This document shows positions 1-8,592 of a stretch of DNA of 64,000 nucleotides, piece by piece. Every line of letters starts with the position of its first letter. Within the stretch, counting starts at the first letter, position 1. The stretch comes from Parcubacteria group bacterium ADurb.Bin192 (GTDB lineage Bacteria; Patescibacteriota; Patescibacteriia; 2-12-FULL-60-25). The notes under the pieces are model-generated. The model was not told the origin of the DNA. It made no database searches and saw only the letters and a list, made by a program, of their open reading frames with translations. The translations under genes and the position numbers were made by a program. The stretch lies in NCBI GenBank assembly GCA_002070095.1, contig MWCR01000003.1, positions 54,590 through 118,589 on the forward strand. The letters run 5' to 3'.

Positions 1-1
1 A

Positions 2-1633
2 TTCGAAGCCCGGCTCAAACAAGTGGTGGAAGAGGCCAAACAAGACCCTAAAACAATTTTATTTATTGATGAGATTCACAACATTGTGGGCGCCGGTTCC
101 ACTTCCGGCTCTTTGGACGCGGCCAATATCTTAAAACCGGCTTTGGCGCGCGGAGAAATCCGCTGTATCGGAGCCACGACTTGGGCCGAATACAAAAAAC
201 ACATCGAAGCGGACGCGGCCCTGGAAAGGCGCTTTCAGCCTATTTTGATTGACGAACCCACGCCCGAAGCTACCCTGGACATGCTTAAATGCTTGGAAAA
301 GAAATACGCGGAACATCACCGGGTAAAGTTCCATCCCCAAACCTTAAAAACAGCCGTGAGTCTGGCGGAATTGTATCTGACGGACAGATTGTTTCCGGAC
401 AAGGCGGTGGATTTGATGGACGAAGCCGCGGCCTCGGTGGTAGCTAAAAAACAATCGCAAGATCACCTGGAACGCATCTCGGTTTTGGACGCGGCCATCA
501 AAGCCAAGATCCAAGAATCTGAAGATCTGATCAGGCGCCACGAAATGGAGCAAGCTGAAAAAAGCCAAGCTCAAGCTGATAAATTACAAAAAAGCAAAGA
601 TGAAATAATTCAAGAGCTGGAGCGCGAGCGCAAACAAAACAGACCGGTTATTAAACCTGAAGATGTGGCCAAGGTGGTGGCCAGAATCACCAATGTCCCG
701 GTTTCAACCATTTTGGCCACGGAAAGAGAGCGCTTGGCTGATTTGGAACAAAAATTATCCGAACATATTTTCGGACAGACCAAAGCCATTGATCAAGCTT
801 CGGATGTAATCCGCCGAGCCCGTTTGGGCTTGCACGACCCGCGCCGCCCCAAGGCCTCCATGTTACTGGTCGGCCCTTCAGGCACCGGTAAAACAGAACT
901 CTGCCGTGCTTTGGCTGTCAACCTCTTTGGACGACCGGATGCTCTGATTAAACTGGATATGTCAGAATTCGCGGAACCGCATTCCATCTCCAAACTGGTC
1001 GGCTCACCGGCCGGTTATGTGGGCTATCGCGAAAGCACCAAGCTGACAGACGCTATCCGCAAAAAACCCCACTGCGTGGTCTGTTTTGATGAAATTGAAA
1101 AAGCGCATCACGATGTTCAGCATACCCTGCTGCAGGTACTGGAAGATGGCCACCTGACCGATGCCACCGGCCGGACCATTTCACTGCGCCATGCTTACAT
1201 CATCTTAACTTCCAATGTGGGCTCGGACCAGCTGGGTAAAAAAGCTCTGGGTTTTGGCGGACAAACGGATGAATCAAGCTCCATCATTCAAGAAGAAGTC
1301 AAACGTATATTCAAGCCCGAACTGCTTAACCGGCTGGATAGAATCATCATTTTCAATCCCCTGTCCGCTGAACACATGCGCCAAATACTGGACCGGGAAT
1401 TGGGCGAGGTTTGCCAGCGCTTACAACAAGTGCAAAAAGTAGCTTGTGAGATTACGGATTCTGTTTGCGACTGGCTGATGCAGCAAAATTTGCCGGCCGA
1501 AGAAGGAGCACGCGCCATCAGACGATTGGTGGAACGCGAAATCAGCGCCCCGCTCGGCAAATACTTAATCCAAAAAAGAAAAAGGTCCAAAATCAAGATA
1601 ACCAGCTCGCCGGAGGGATTGCACTTTAAGTAA
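2..1633 (+). CDS. ClpC/ClpB-type AAA+ ATPase, 5' truncated by window edge
   Basis: The reading frame is open from base 2 ([12 protein letters not shown]...), the region just before Walker B of the first ATPase domain in Clp/Hsp100 proteins, so the N-terminus and first Walker A lie outside the window. Visible parts are the first Walker B ([14 protein letters not shown]), the sensor region ([15 protein letters not shown]), a short charged coiled middle segment, the second Walker A (GPSGTGKT, about visible residue 291), Walker B ([11 protein letters not shown]) and an arginine-finger segment ([12 protein letters not shown]). The short middle segment fits ClpC better than the long ClpB M-domain. 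These hexameric unfoldases feed ClpP or act as disaggregases. It leads a co-directional series of secretion/pilus-like genes, so it may serve that system. A GTG at 23 is internal, not the start. Confidence 0.9.
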   Translation, partial: FEARLKQVVEEAKQDPKTILFIDEIHNIVGAGSTSGSLDAANILKPALARGEIRCIGATTWAEYKKHIEADAALERRFQPILIDEPTPEATLDMLKCLEKKYAEHHRVKFHPQTLKTAVSLAELYLTDRLFPDKAVDLMDEAAASVVAKKQSQDHLERISVLDAAIKAKIQESEDLIRRHEMEQAEKSQAQADKLQKSKDEIIQELERERKQNRPVIKPEDVAKVVARITNVPVSTILATERERLADLEQKLSEHIFGQTKAIDQASDVIRRARLGLHDPRRPKASMLLVGPSGTGKTELCRALAVNLFGRPDALIKLDMSEFAEPHSISKLVGSPAGYVGYRESTKLTDAIRKKPHCVVCFDEIEKAHHDVQHTLLQVLEDGHLTDATGRTISLRHAYIILTSNVGSDQLGKKALGFGGQTDESSSIIQEEVKRIFKPELLNRLDRIIIFNPLSAEHMRQILDRELGEVCQRLQQVQKVACEITDSVCDWLMQQNLPAEEGARAIRRLVEREISAPLGKYLIQKRKRSKIKITSSPEGLHFK

Positions 1634-1655
1634 AACTGGGCCATAGGAGGAAACT

Positions 1656-4600
1656 ATGCCGGAGGAAAACAAACCAAAAACAAATTCCAGCGCTTCGGGC
1701 GCCGGGATGATACAACAAGGCTATGAAACGGCTTTACAAAAAACCGCCGGCATAATTAATGACTTTAATTTCAGCAACGATAAAAACCGTCCGCAGATAG
1801 TTAACAACTTCAAAGACAACCTGATGTCTTTGGACCGTGAGGTGGTCAAAGCCGTGTTTGACGGCGCCGGAGCCATCCGCAACAAACCGGATGAAACTTT
1901 TACCATCCCGGACTTGCCCGGCGTGGCCATCCCCAAAAAAATAGTTCAAGAATTGAAAGTCCTGCCTAAAAAATTCTTTGAGGAATACGACGCGGCCAAC
2001 CGGACCAAAAATGAAATCATGAGCCAGGCCAAGGCCGGCAGTATTGCCGAAGGCGCGGAAACCAAATTAAGCGCGGCCAAATCAGCTGTTTTTGGTAAGG
2101 GCTTCGGGCAAATAGGTACGGCCTTGGGAGGTATGGTTGGATTGAAACCGGCCGGCCGCCCTTCTCCTCAAAAACAAACGACGCCGGCGGAGACCAAACC
2201 GGCAAGAGAGACTGCCAAAGAACAGCGCATCGAAAAAATCACCGGGCGGGCGGATAAAAAAACCAAAAAACCGGCGCCCAAATCCACGGAAGAGCAGGAT
2301 TTGGCTATACTGGAAGAAGAACGCCAAGAAATCAAACAAAAACAAGCTCAAAAAGTAGCGGTTAAAGCCCGCCCGGCAGTTGACGTGGCTTTGTTCCAAA
2401 AAAATTTTAACGAGGTCTTGGATAATCTGGAAAAAGATCCTGACCCCTTTGCCAACAACGGAGCGGCTTTTTTTGGTATTCGCAAACTCAAACAAGAAGT
2501 GAGGCAGGCGTCCAAAAAAGATACTCAACCTGAACTGAAAAATATCTACGATCGGCTGGACGAACTGGGATCAGAATACAGAACCGCACAGGCTGAACAA
2601 AAAGCCGGCAAAAACGGCAAAGCCAGATTATTGGCCGCAGTTCAAGATGTTCGGGCCATGTCCGGTCAACCGGCAGCAGCCGCACCGGCTTCAAAGCCAG
2701 CTGACACGACTGGCATAGATCAAGAATGGACACGCCTGGCTGAACAAACCGTGCCCGTAGGCCAAACAGCGGACACCGTTTTTAAAGCGGCGCCTCTTAG
2801 CCCTCCCCCGGCTCCTTTGACAGCTGACCGGCGAGCCGTACCCACAGCCAAAACCTCCAAAGGCTTCGCTCCAACCTCCACGGATATCAAAGAACGTTTG
2901 GGGCAAATTTCAAACAGAGAAGCGCAAATCAACCAGCGGCTGACCGAACTTAAACAGCCGGCTCAAACGGCGGCCGGCACATCGGAAACAGCTCAAGAAA
3001 TCAATCTCCTGGAGCAAGAATTGGAGCAATTGACTCCGCAAAAACAGGCTTTAAATGATTTACAGCAAACTTTAAGTTCTCAAGCCGGAATCACGGCTCC
3101 GGATCCTGAATCGATTCAAAAGGAGCTGACAAAAATATCGAGTCAAGAAACTCAAATCAATAACCGCCTGGCAAAAATAGACCTGGAACAGAAAGCTCTA
3201 AAAAGTGTCGGACGGCAGCAACCCGGCTACCAGGCGGCGGCCCAACAAAGTCAAGCTCTGGAGCAAGAAAGAGCGGGGTTAATAAGACAAACAAAAAATC
3301 TCAATCCGCAAAAGCAAGCTCTGGAAAATCTTTTGCGTGACATAGAAAAACTAGGCACGGCCACGATGGGCGCAGGTTTGGCCGGTGTGGCCGGAGCCGC
3401 GCTCATGGGCACGCAGGCTCCGGCTGTCGGAGCCGCGCCGGCCGGCCGAGAAACGGCCATTGATATCAAAACCGGTTTAAAAACACAGACAACAGTCCAA
3501 GCACCGGTTGCCGGTTCAGCGTCTGCGCCGGCCGGACAAGCTCCCAAGACCCCGGTGCAAATCCAAGCGCAGGCTGAAACGCAAACCCAAATCTCGCCGC
3601 CGGTCGCGCCCGCCGTTCCAATAAGCGGAAGACGCAGTCAGCAGGCGCAGACACAAACGCCGGCCGGCCGTCAGACCACGGGCCAAGCCCCGGCCGCCGG
3701 CTCATACGAGCGCCGGTCCAAACTGGAGTCTTACGGCACAAGTGCAAGCACCGGAGCGACCGTGATACCGAGCGTTGCCCGGACGAACATTTTGACGCCA
3801 GCGCCGGGACAGGCCGAGGGTACGCAAATCTCAATTTCAGAACCCGGACAAAAAAGACAAGTAAAAACCGATCAAGTTCAAGGTGGTCAAGTTTTATCAG
3901 AGACGCCTTTTGAGCAGATGACCGGCGAACAAACCGCCGTCACTTCAAGCCCGGTCAAAGGCCCCGCCGCTCAAACAACGTCCAAGCCCGGCGGCACAGC
4001 TTCAATCTCGCGCCAGATTAAACGCCGGCCGGGAAAGGCCGGAGCCGGCAAAAAAACAACCGCCAGACGCGCCGGCGGCTATCAAGCGGTTGGCCCGCAA
4101 GAAATCAAACCTCCCATCGGGCGCGGATTGGATTTGGGCAGGGCTATGAATTTGGCCGCCGGACAAGCCATGGCCGGCCGGCAGGCAACTGCGGCGCGTG
4201 CTCCGGAAGGCTTGAGTTTGAGTACGGGCGGATTGGAAACCGGTCTGGCTGAAGGCGGTTTTATGACCAGCGCCATCCCAACTCAAGATGAATTTCTTTA
4301 CGATCCATTAAGAGCTTACAATCAACCATCGGTTTATACCCAGCGCGCCCCGGGAGCGGCCTATGAAACCGCCGAAACCGAAGATGAGTACATGGGCGCC
4401 GGAGGAGAAGTCGCCAGTGACCTCGAAAGACTAAGTTCTCTGGAAGCCCGCAAACAGAAATCACGAGCATTAACCAGCCAACTTTTGGGCTCGGAGGCGG
4501 GCATCGGCATGGAGCCCAAAGCTGTAAAACAAGACGCCTCGTCGCTTCAAGCGCAAAAATTCGCGCCCGGAGAAAGAGAGGCGGCTTGGCCCAAAGAAAT

Positions 4601-5069
4601 CCCCCGTCTGATGCGCCTCGAAGCGGCCAGGGGCTCAAAAGTACAAAAATTAGCTCAAGCCAGACAAAAAATCACCGAACTGAAAGATCAATTTGAATCA
4701 GCCAAAAAAGCGGTTCAACAATTCAGGGATTTGAAAAACGTAGGAGAATTGCTGGCCGGAGTCAGCGGCTGGACTTTGCTGGCGCTCTGGCTGGAATGGA
4801 ACCTTGATCTTATTAATAAAAGAATCGCCAATAATGCCATCCCCCTGCTCGAAAAATCACCCTCGCCCGATGCCCCGCCCTGGGAAAAGGGCAAACATAC
4901 GGTTAAAGACGGCGTAACTGTTTTTGCCAATATTTTTATACCCATTTCGGCTTTAACCTCTTTTCTCATGCCGCTCATCATTACGGCCATCATTACACTG
5001 TCGGCTTTGGGCGCGGTGGGAGCGGCCTTTTTAACCGTGGCCAACTTTTTCGGTATTTCAATTTTGTAA
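1656..5069 (+). CDS. Large Ala/Gln/Pro-rich protein with C-terminal membrane segments (secretion-cluster protein)
   Basis: A 1137-residue protein that I cannot assign to a named family. ATG 1656 follows a strong Shine-Dalgarno (AGGAGG at 1646-1651). The N-terminal ~150 residues are mixed alpha-helical (NDKNRPQIVNNFKDNL...). Most of the protein is low-complexity: Lys/Glu/Gln coiled-coil stretches (about 190-240 and 420-560) and Ala/Pro/Gly/Gln-rich linkers (about 570-780). A coiled coil near 985-1030 precedes three hydrophobic segments in the last ~105 residues (GWTLLALWLEW, then two after 1080), with the C-terminus ending in a membrane stretch. A long soluble part joined to terminal membrane helices, among pilin-like genes, suggests an envelope scaffold or a VirB6/TrbL-like role. 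That is inference from context only. Confidence 0.8.
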   Translation: MPEENKPKTNSSASGAGMIQQGYETALQKTAGIINDFNFSNDKNRPQIVNNFKDNLMSLDREVVKAVFDGAGAIRNKPDETFTIPDLPGVAIPKKIVQELKVLPKKFFEEYDAANRTKNEIMSQAKAGSIAEGAETKLSAAKSAVFGKGFGQIGTALGGMVGLKPAGRPSPQKQTTPAETKPARETAKEQRIEKITGRADKKTKKPAPKSTEEQDLAILEEERQEIKQKQAQKVAVKARPAVDVALFQKNFNEVLDNLEKDPDPFANNGAAFFGIRKLKQEVRQASKKDTQPELKNIYDRLDELGSEYRTAQAEQKAGKNGKARLLAAVQDVRAMSGQPAAAAPASKPADTTGIDQEWTRLAEQTVPVGQTADTVFKAAPLSPPPAPLTADRRAVPTAKTSKGFAPTSTDIKERLGQISNREAQINQRLTELKQPAQTAAGTSETAQEINLLEQELEQLTPQKQALNDLQQTLSSQAGITAPDPESIQKELTKISSQETQINNRLAKIDLEQKALKSVGRQQPGYQAAAQQSQALEQERAGLIRQTKNLNPQKQALENLLRDIEKLGTATMGAGLAGVAGAALMGTQAPAVGAAPAGRETAIDIKTGLKTQTTVQAPVAGSASAPAGQAPKTPVQIQAQAETQTQISPPVAPAVPISGRRSQQAQTQTPAGRQTTGQAPAAGSYERRSKLESYGTSASTGATVIPSVARTNILTPAPGQAEGTQISISEPGQKRQVKTDQVQGGQVLSETPFEQMTGEQTAVTSSPVKGPAAQTTSKPGGTASISRQIKRRPGKAGAGKKTTARRAGGYQAVGPQEIKPPIGRGLDLGRAMNLAAGQAMAGRQATAARAPEGLSLSTGGLETGLAEGGFMTSAIPTQDEFLYDPLRAYNQPSVYTQRAPGAAYETAETEDEYMGAGGEVASDLERLSSLEARKQKSRALTSQLLGSEAGIGMEPKAVKQDASSLQAQKFAPGEREAAWPKEIPRLMRLEAARGSKVQKLAQARQKITELKDQFESAKKAVQQFRDLKNVGELLAGVSGWTLLALWLEWNLDLINKRIANNAIPLLEKSPSPDAPPWEKGKHTVKDGVTVFANIFIPISALTSFLMPLIITAIITLSALGAVGAAFLTVANFFGISIL

Positions 5070-5092
5070 TTTTATAAAAGGCTCAAATAAGC

Positions 5093-5098
5093 TATAAT
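5093..5098 (+). promoter_or_regulatory. -10 box (TATAAT) giving a leaderless start
   Basis: TATAAT lies six bases before the ATG at 5105, so transcription would start at or next to the start codon. No Shine-Dalgarno fits between. The same layout recurs at several genes in this window. Confidence 0.6.
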
Positions 5099-5104
5099 AA
5101 AGAT

Positions 5105-6346
5105 ATGTTAAACCTCACCGAAAATACCAAACGCATCTTGTTCGTGGTTTTTTTCGTTCTCTTCTCAATTGCCACGGGTTATGCCCTGTATTATTTTTTC
5201 TTCAGGCCCCTGGCCGGGCCGGCTCCGGGCCAAGAACCGCCGGGCTATACCGGAGAACTGGGCACTTCGGGCCCGCGCGGTGACATAACCCCGGTTCAAG
5301 ACGACTATGGCATGCTGACTCCGGCTGACACGGTAACCGGAACCGGAGAGCAACCGGGCGCAGGACAAATCTCGTCAGACATATTTCTCTTAAGAGACGC
5401 GGTCACCCAAGCGGCCAGCCCATCAGCCGACGGCAACACACGTTATTACAACCCGGAAGACGGACGGTTTTACAAAATCAACGCTGACGGCAGCATAACC
5501 GTTCTTTCGAGCCGGCAATTTTTCAATGTCGACCATGTCAACTGGGGCAACACGGCGGACGAAGCCATTTTGGAATTTCCGGACGGCAGTAACATTTATT
5601 ACAGTTTTGATGACCAAAGACAGGTTACCCTGCCCCAGCATTGGGAAGATTTTAATTTTTCGCCCAAAGACAGCCAAGTGGTAGCCAAAAGCATCGGCTT
5701 GGATGAAAACAACCGTTTCTTAATCACTACCAGCCCGGATGGCAATGAAGCCACCGCGCTCTACAATCTGGGTAAAAACGCGCAGGACGTCATACCCAGC
5801 TGGTCTCCCAACAATCAGGTGATCGCTTTTTCCAAAACCGGCTCGCCTCAACCGGACAACGGCGAACAGATCTATTTACTCGGTAAAAACAACGAAAATC
5901 CAGCCGCTCTCAACGTACCGGGCCGGGGCTTTATTCCCAACTGGTCGCCGACCGGCAAAAAAATACTTTACAGTGTGCACCATCAGAGAGACGGCGAGCG
6001 CCCCATGCTGTGGATTTCCGATGCCTCGGGCCAAGACGTGGGCAGAAATCGGCAAAAAATGAATTTAATCACCTGGGCCGACAAATGCGTTTGGGCCAAT
6101 GACAAAGAAATATTTTGCGCCGTACCCATTGAATTGCCTATTGGCGCGGGTTATGAACGCAATCCTTTTTTAGGCATACCGGATGATATTTACTACATCA
6201 ATCTGGATACCGGAGTTTCTCAAAAAATCAACACCCCGGAACAAAACCGGCCCATCAGCCAACCCATTATCAGCCAAGATTTGTCGACTTTGATTTTTAC
6301 GGACTCCGTGACCGGCAAATTGTACAGCTATAAACTAAATTATTGA
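5105..6346 (+). CDS. Membrane-anchored TolB/WD40-like beta-propeller protein
   Basis: 413 residues. An N-terminal membrane anchor (about 10-32, ILFVVFFVLFSIATGYALYY) is followed by a Gly/Pro-rich spacer and a C-terminal part with repeated propeller signatures typical of TolB/PD40 repeats: PSWSPNNQVIAFSKTG near 235, PNWSPTGKKILYSV near 280, and a final ISQDLSTLIFTDS. The protein would be tethered to the membrane with the propeller outside. It has its own -10 box, and the next gene follows at once, so the two are probably co-transcribed. TolB-like repeats usually mediate protein-protein contacts; a role in assembling the neighbouring pilus/secretion machinery is inferred. The exact number of blades is not clear. 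Confidence 0.8.
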   Translation: MLNLTENTKRILFVVFFVLFSIATGYALYYFFFRPLAGPAPGQEPPGYTGELGTSGPRGDITPVQDDYGMLTPADTVTGTGEQPGAGQISSDIFLLRDAVTQAASPSADGNTRYYNPEDGRFYKINADGSITVLSSRQFFNVDHVNWGNTADEAILEFPDGSNIYYSFDDQRQVTLPQHWEDFNFSPKDSQVVAKSIGLDENNRFLITTSPDGNEATALYNLGKNAQDVIPSWSPNNQVIAFSKTGSPQPDNGEQIYLLGKNNENPAALNVPGRGFIPNWSPTGKKILYSVHHQRDGERPMLWISDASGQDVGRNRQKMNLITWADKCVWANDKEIFCAVPIELPIGAGYERNPFLGIPDDIYYINLDTGVSQKINTPEQNRPISQPIISQDLSTLIFTDSVTGKLYSYKLNY

Positions 6347-6348
6347 TT

Positions 6349-7053
6349 ATGAACATCCGGCTAAACCCCGAAAAAACCGCCCTGTTGTTAATTATCATAG
6401 CCGGCTTAAGCCTGCTGGGCGCCGTTATTTGGAAAAACTATGAAACACGTACTCAATATTTTTTAAGCGGTTCTCCGCCGGCTGAAATTTTTACCAAAAT
6501 CGAACCCAAATCAGTCCCCTACAATCAGATCAAGCCCCCCGCTTTTATGCAAAGCGATCCCTTGGTTATGGGCTCCATCACTTCCACGGTGGGCGTGATT
6601 ATTTACGGTGATTACGCAGACCCCAAGTCTCTGACTTTTTACAAAGAGATCACGGATATGGCCGCCCGTCAAAAAGGCCGGGTCAGGGTCATTTGGCATT
6701 ATCTGCCGGCTAATGATAAGGACGGGGAAGTGGGTTATGAAGCCTCGGTTTTGTCCGAATGCAACCGCTTGATAGATCCGGCTTGGTCAGCTCACGGCCT
6801 GCTGATTGATAAATCAAATCTAAAAAGAAGCGATTTGGAAATCATATCCAACCAGATCATGGATGCTGAAAACATGTTATGGGCTTGCCGTAGAGATAAA
6901 GACATCCAAGATTATGTCCGGCACGGCATCAACCTGGCGCGCGGCGACGGTATTGATAAAGCGCCCTTTGTTTTTGTAGGCACCCAAGCCTTTCCCTCAC
7001 AAACCAGCTCCACGGTTGAAATTTTACAAAGCATTCAAAGCTACTTACGTTAA
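6349..7053 (+). CDS. DsbA/thioredoxin-4-like membrane-anchored protein lacking the CxxC motif
   Basis: A signal anchor (residues 8-27, LLLIIIAGLSLLGAVIW) precedes a DsbA-like thioredoxin fold: strand and active-site loop VGVIIYGDYADPKSLTFYKE (81-100), helical insertion, and cis-Pro-type segment KAPFVFVGTQAFPS near the C-terminus. In the family the loop normally reads like FxDFQCPFC; here the positions of both cysteines are Ala and Lys/Ser, so it cannot be a disulfide oxidase. Only two other cysteines remain (SEC and WACRRD). I chose ATG 6349 rather than the TTG at 6343, which would overlap the previous stop. The gene lies two bases after the TolB-like gene and three before the pilin-like gene, so it is probably part of that operon, perhaps as a chaperone-like fold. 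Confidence 0.75.
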   Translation: MNIRLNPEKTALLLIIIAGLSLLGAVIWKNYETRTQYFLSGSPPAEIFTKIEPKSVPYNQIKPPAFMQSDPLVMGSITSTVGVIIYGDYADPKSLTFYKEITDMAARQKGRVRVIWHYLPANDKDGEVGYEASVLSECNRLIDPAWSAHGLLIDKSNLKRSDLEIISNQIMDAENMLWACRRDKDIQDYVRHGINLARGDGIDKAPFVFVGTQAFPSQTSSTVEILQSIQSYLR

Positions 7054-7056
7054 TTC

Positions 7057-8574
7057 ATGGCAAACCGTTCTTCTTGGCTGAAATACTTGATCCCAATATT
7101 TTTAGTGGTGACGGTTTTTGCAATACAGGCCGGTACCTCTCTTGCCGCCACCAAATGCTGCGCCTGCACCCACCCCAATGTGACAGGCGGCCGATTTTGC
7201 ATCAAAGATTATGCCGCGGATTGCGCGGATCTGTCTAAATCAACCAATACTGAACTGAAAGATGCCAACTGTTTGCAAGATCCCAGTGTTAACCCGTGTA
7301 AAAAAATTACAGCCGGGGTCTGTTTAAATGATCCGGCTGATGAAATGTCGTTTAAACTAAGCTCGGTGCCGGGTTATAAAGCACCGGAAGCTAAAAAAGA
7401 AGAAATAAAAACTTTACCCGTACAATTGAATATTCAAGTCCCGGGGCTGACCATGTATGATGCTTATGAAGACGATAAGGAAGTTATTGTCCCGGCTCTG
7501 GCTCAATATATTCAAGCTTTACAAACAATCTTAATCGGCATAGGCGTTATAGCTGCGGCCCTGATGGTAATGTATGGAGGTTTTTTATATATTATTTCGG
7601 GTACAGGCGCCAAAGTTAGAGAGGGCCAGCAAATCATTAAAGATGCTTTAATCGGTTTGGTAATCATCCTGGGTTCAGCTGTTATCTTGAATAATATCAA
7701 TCCCAATACAGCCAATCTCTCAGCCTTGCATCTTTATAGAGTGACCGGAGACTATTACACAAACCCGGTTGCTTCCAGAGAAGGAGTAGCCGGGCCGGCC
7801 ACCAAAGCTGATGAGCTGGAAATTATTGAAGGAGTCAAAATGGCCGGAGGCGACCCTTGTCACATCTTGGCATTTTGCCAACACGAAACCGGTTTACGCA
7901 TGATTTGGAATGGCTGGCCCAAAAACCCTAAAACCGACGCCTTCTCTTTTGGAGCTTGCAGCGGAGATCTGAAATTCATCCAGGATAACTCACCCAATGA
8001 TAAAAAACTAAGAAAGGCCTTCCCCGGTATATGGCCGCCTTTAGGTAAAGACAACCCCTCTTTGCCGCCCTTCGCACAGAAAGTGAGATATAACGACATG
8101 CCGGAAAAGGCCGAAGTCCTTCTTAATAATCCACGAGTTAATGGTTATTACGCGGCTATATCTATCGGCAGATCCAGTGTTTTGAGTGAAGCCGGAGCCG
8201 GCATCGGTTCTGCAAATATTATACGGTGGAGAAAGGAGAATTGCCCGCCAGGTCCTTATCAAGATCCCACCATAGCCCAGGCCGTGGCCATGGGATTTGT
8301 TGCGGCCTTCAGCGCCGTTTGCCTACCTGACGCTGCCGCCGGTGGCGCCGGCTGTCCCAAAGACAAGCACAATTGCAGTCCTCTCTATCCGGATAAAATA
8401 AATACTCCAACCAAAGGCTATGAAATCTCACCCAGCGGAACAATTTACGGGCAATGCGCATCAACGGGAGCGAGGTGCTGGACCATTTGGACGCGTGACC
8501 AGGTTTATGCCACTGTCAAAAACTACAAAGTATTCGATGCCAAATACCATTGTTCTTCAGGAGGCCGCAAATAA
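7057..8574 (+). CDS. T4SS pilin-like protein fused to a lytic-transglycosylase-like domain
   Basis: 505 residues. A signal peptide (9-30) is followed by a Cys-rich segment (KCCACTHP at 33-40, six further Cys to 89). A two-helix VirB2/TrbC-like pilin core follows: TM 153-180 (ILIGIGVIAAALMVMYGG), a short basic loop (GAKVREGQQIIKDA) and TM 196-211. After it comes a ~250-residue extra domain. It begins with EIIEGVKMAGGDPCHILAF and CQHETGL at 274-280, which resembles the catalytic-Glu start of SLT/VirB1-type transglycosylases (Glu277), and includes further Cys pairs. The pilin region is clear; the transglycosylase call is my reading of a short motif. The next gene repeats the leader and pilin core with a different tail. 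Stop and next ATG are 18 bases apart. Confidence 0.75.
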   Translation: MANRSSWLKYLIPIFLVVTVFAIQAGTSLAATKCCACTHPNVTGGRFCIKDYAADCADLSKSTNTELKDANCLQDPSVNPCKKITAGVCLNDPADEMSFKLSSVPGYKAPEAKKEEIKTLPVQLNIQVPGLTMYDAYEDDKEVIVPALAQYIQALQTILIGIGVIAAALMVMYGGFLYIISGTGAKVREGQQIIKDALIGLVIILGSAVILNNINPNTANLSALHLYRVTGDYYTNPVASREGVAGPATKADELEIIEGVKMAGGDPCHILAFCQHETGLRMIWNGWPKNPKTDAFSFGACSGDLKFIQDNSPNDKKLRKAFPGIWPPLGKDNPSLPPFAQKVRYNDMPEKAEVLLNNPRVNGYYAAISIGRSSVLSEAGAGIGSANIIRWRKENCPPGPYQDPTIAQAVAMGFVAAFSAVCLPDAAAGGAGCPKDKHNCSPLYPDKINTPTKGYEISPSGTIYGQCASTGARCWTIWTRDQVYATVKNYKVFDAKYHCSSGGRK

Positions 8575-8592
8575 AATCGGCTATCGCCCACT

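Noticed and set aside
2082..2528. 148-residue antisense open frame, and similar ones under the large repeat proteins
   Set aside because: Composition follows from the low-complexity sense gene; no start signals, and it lies wholly inside a well-supported CDS.
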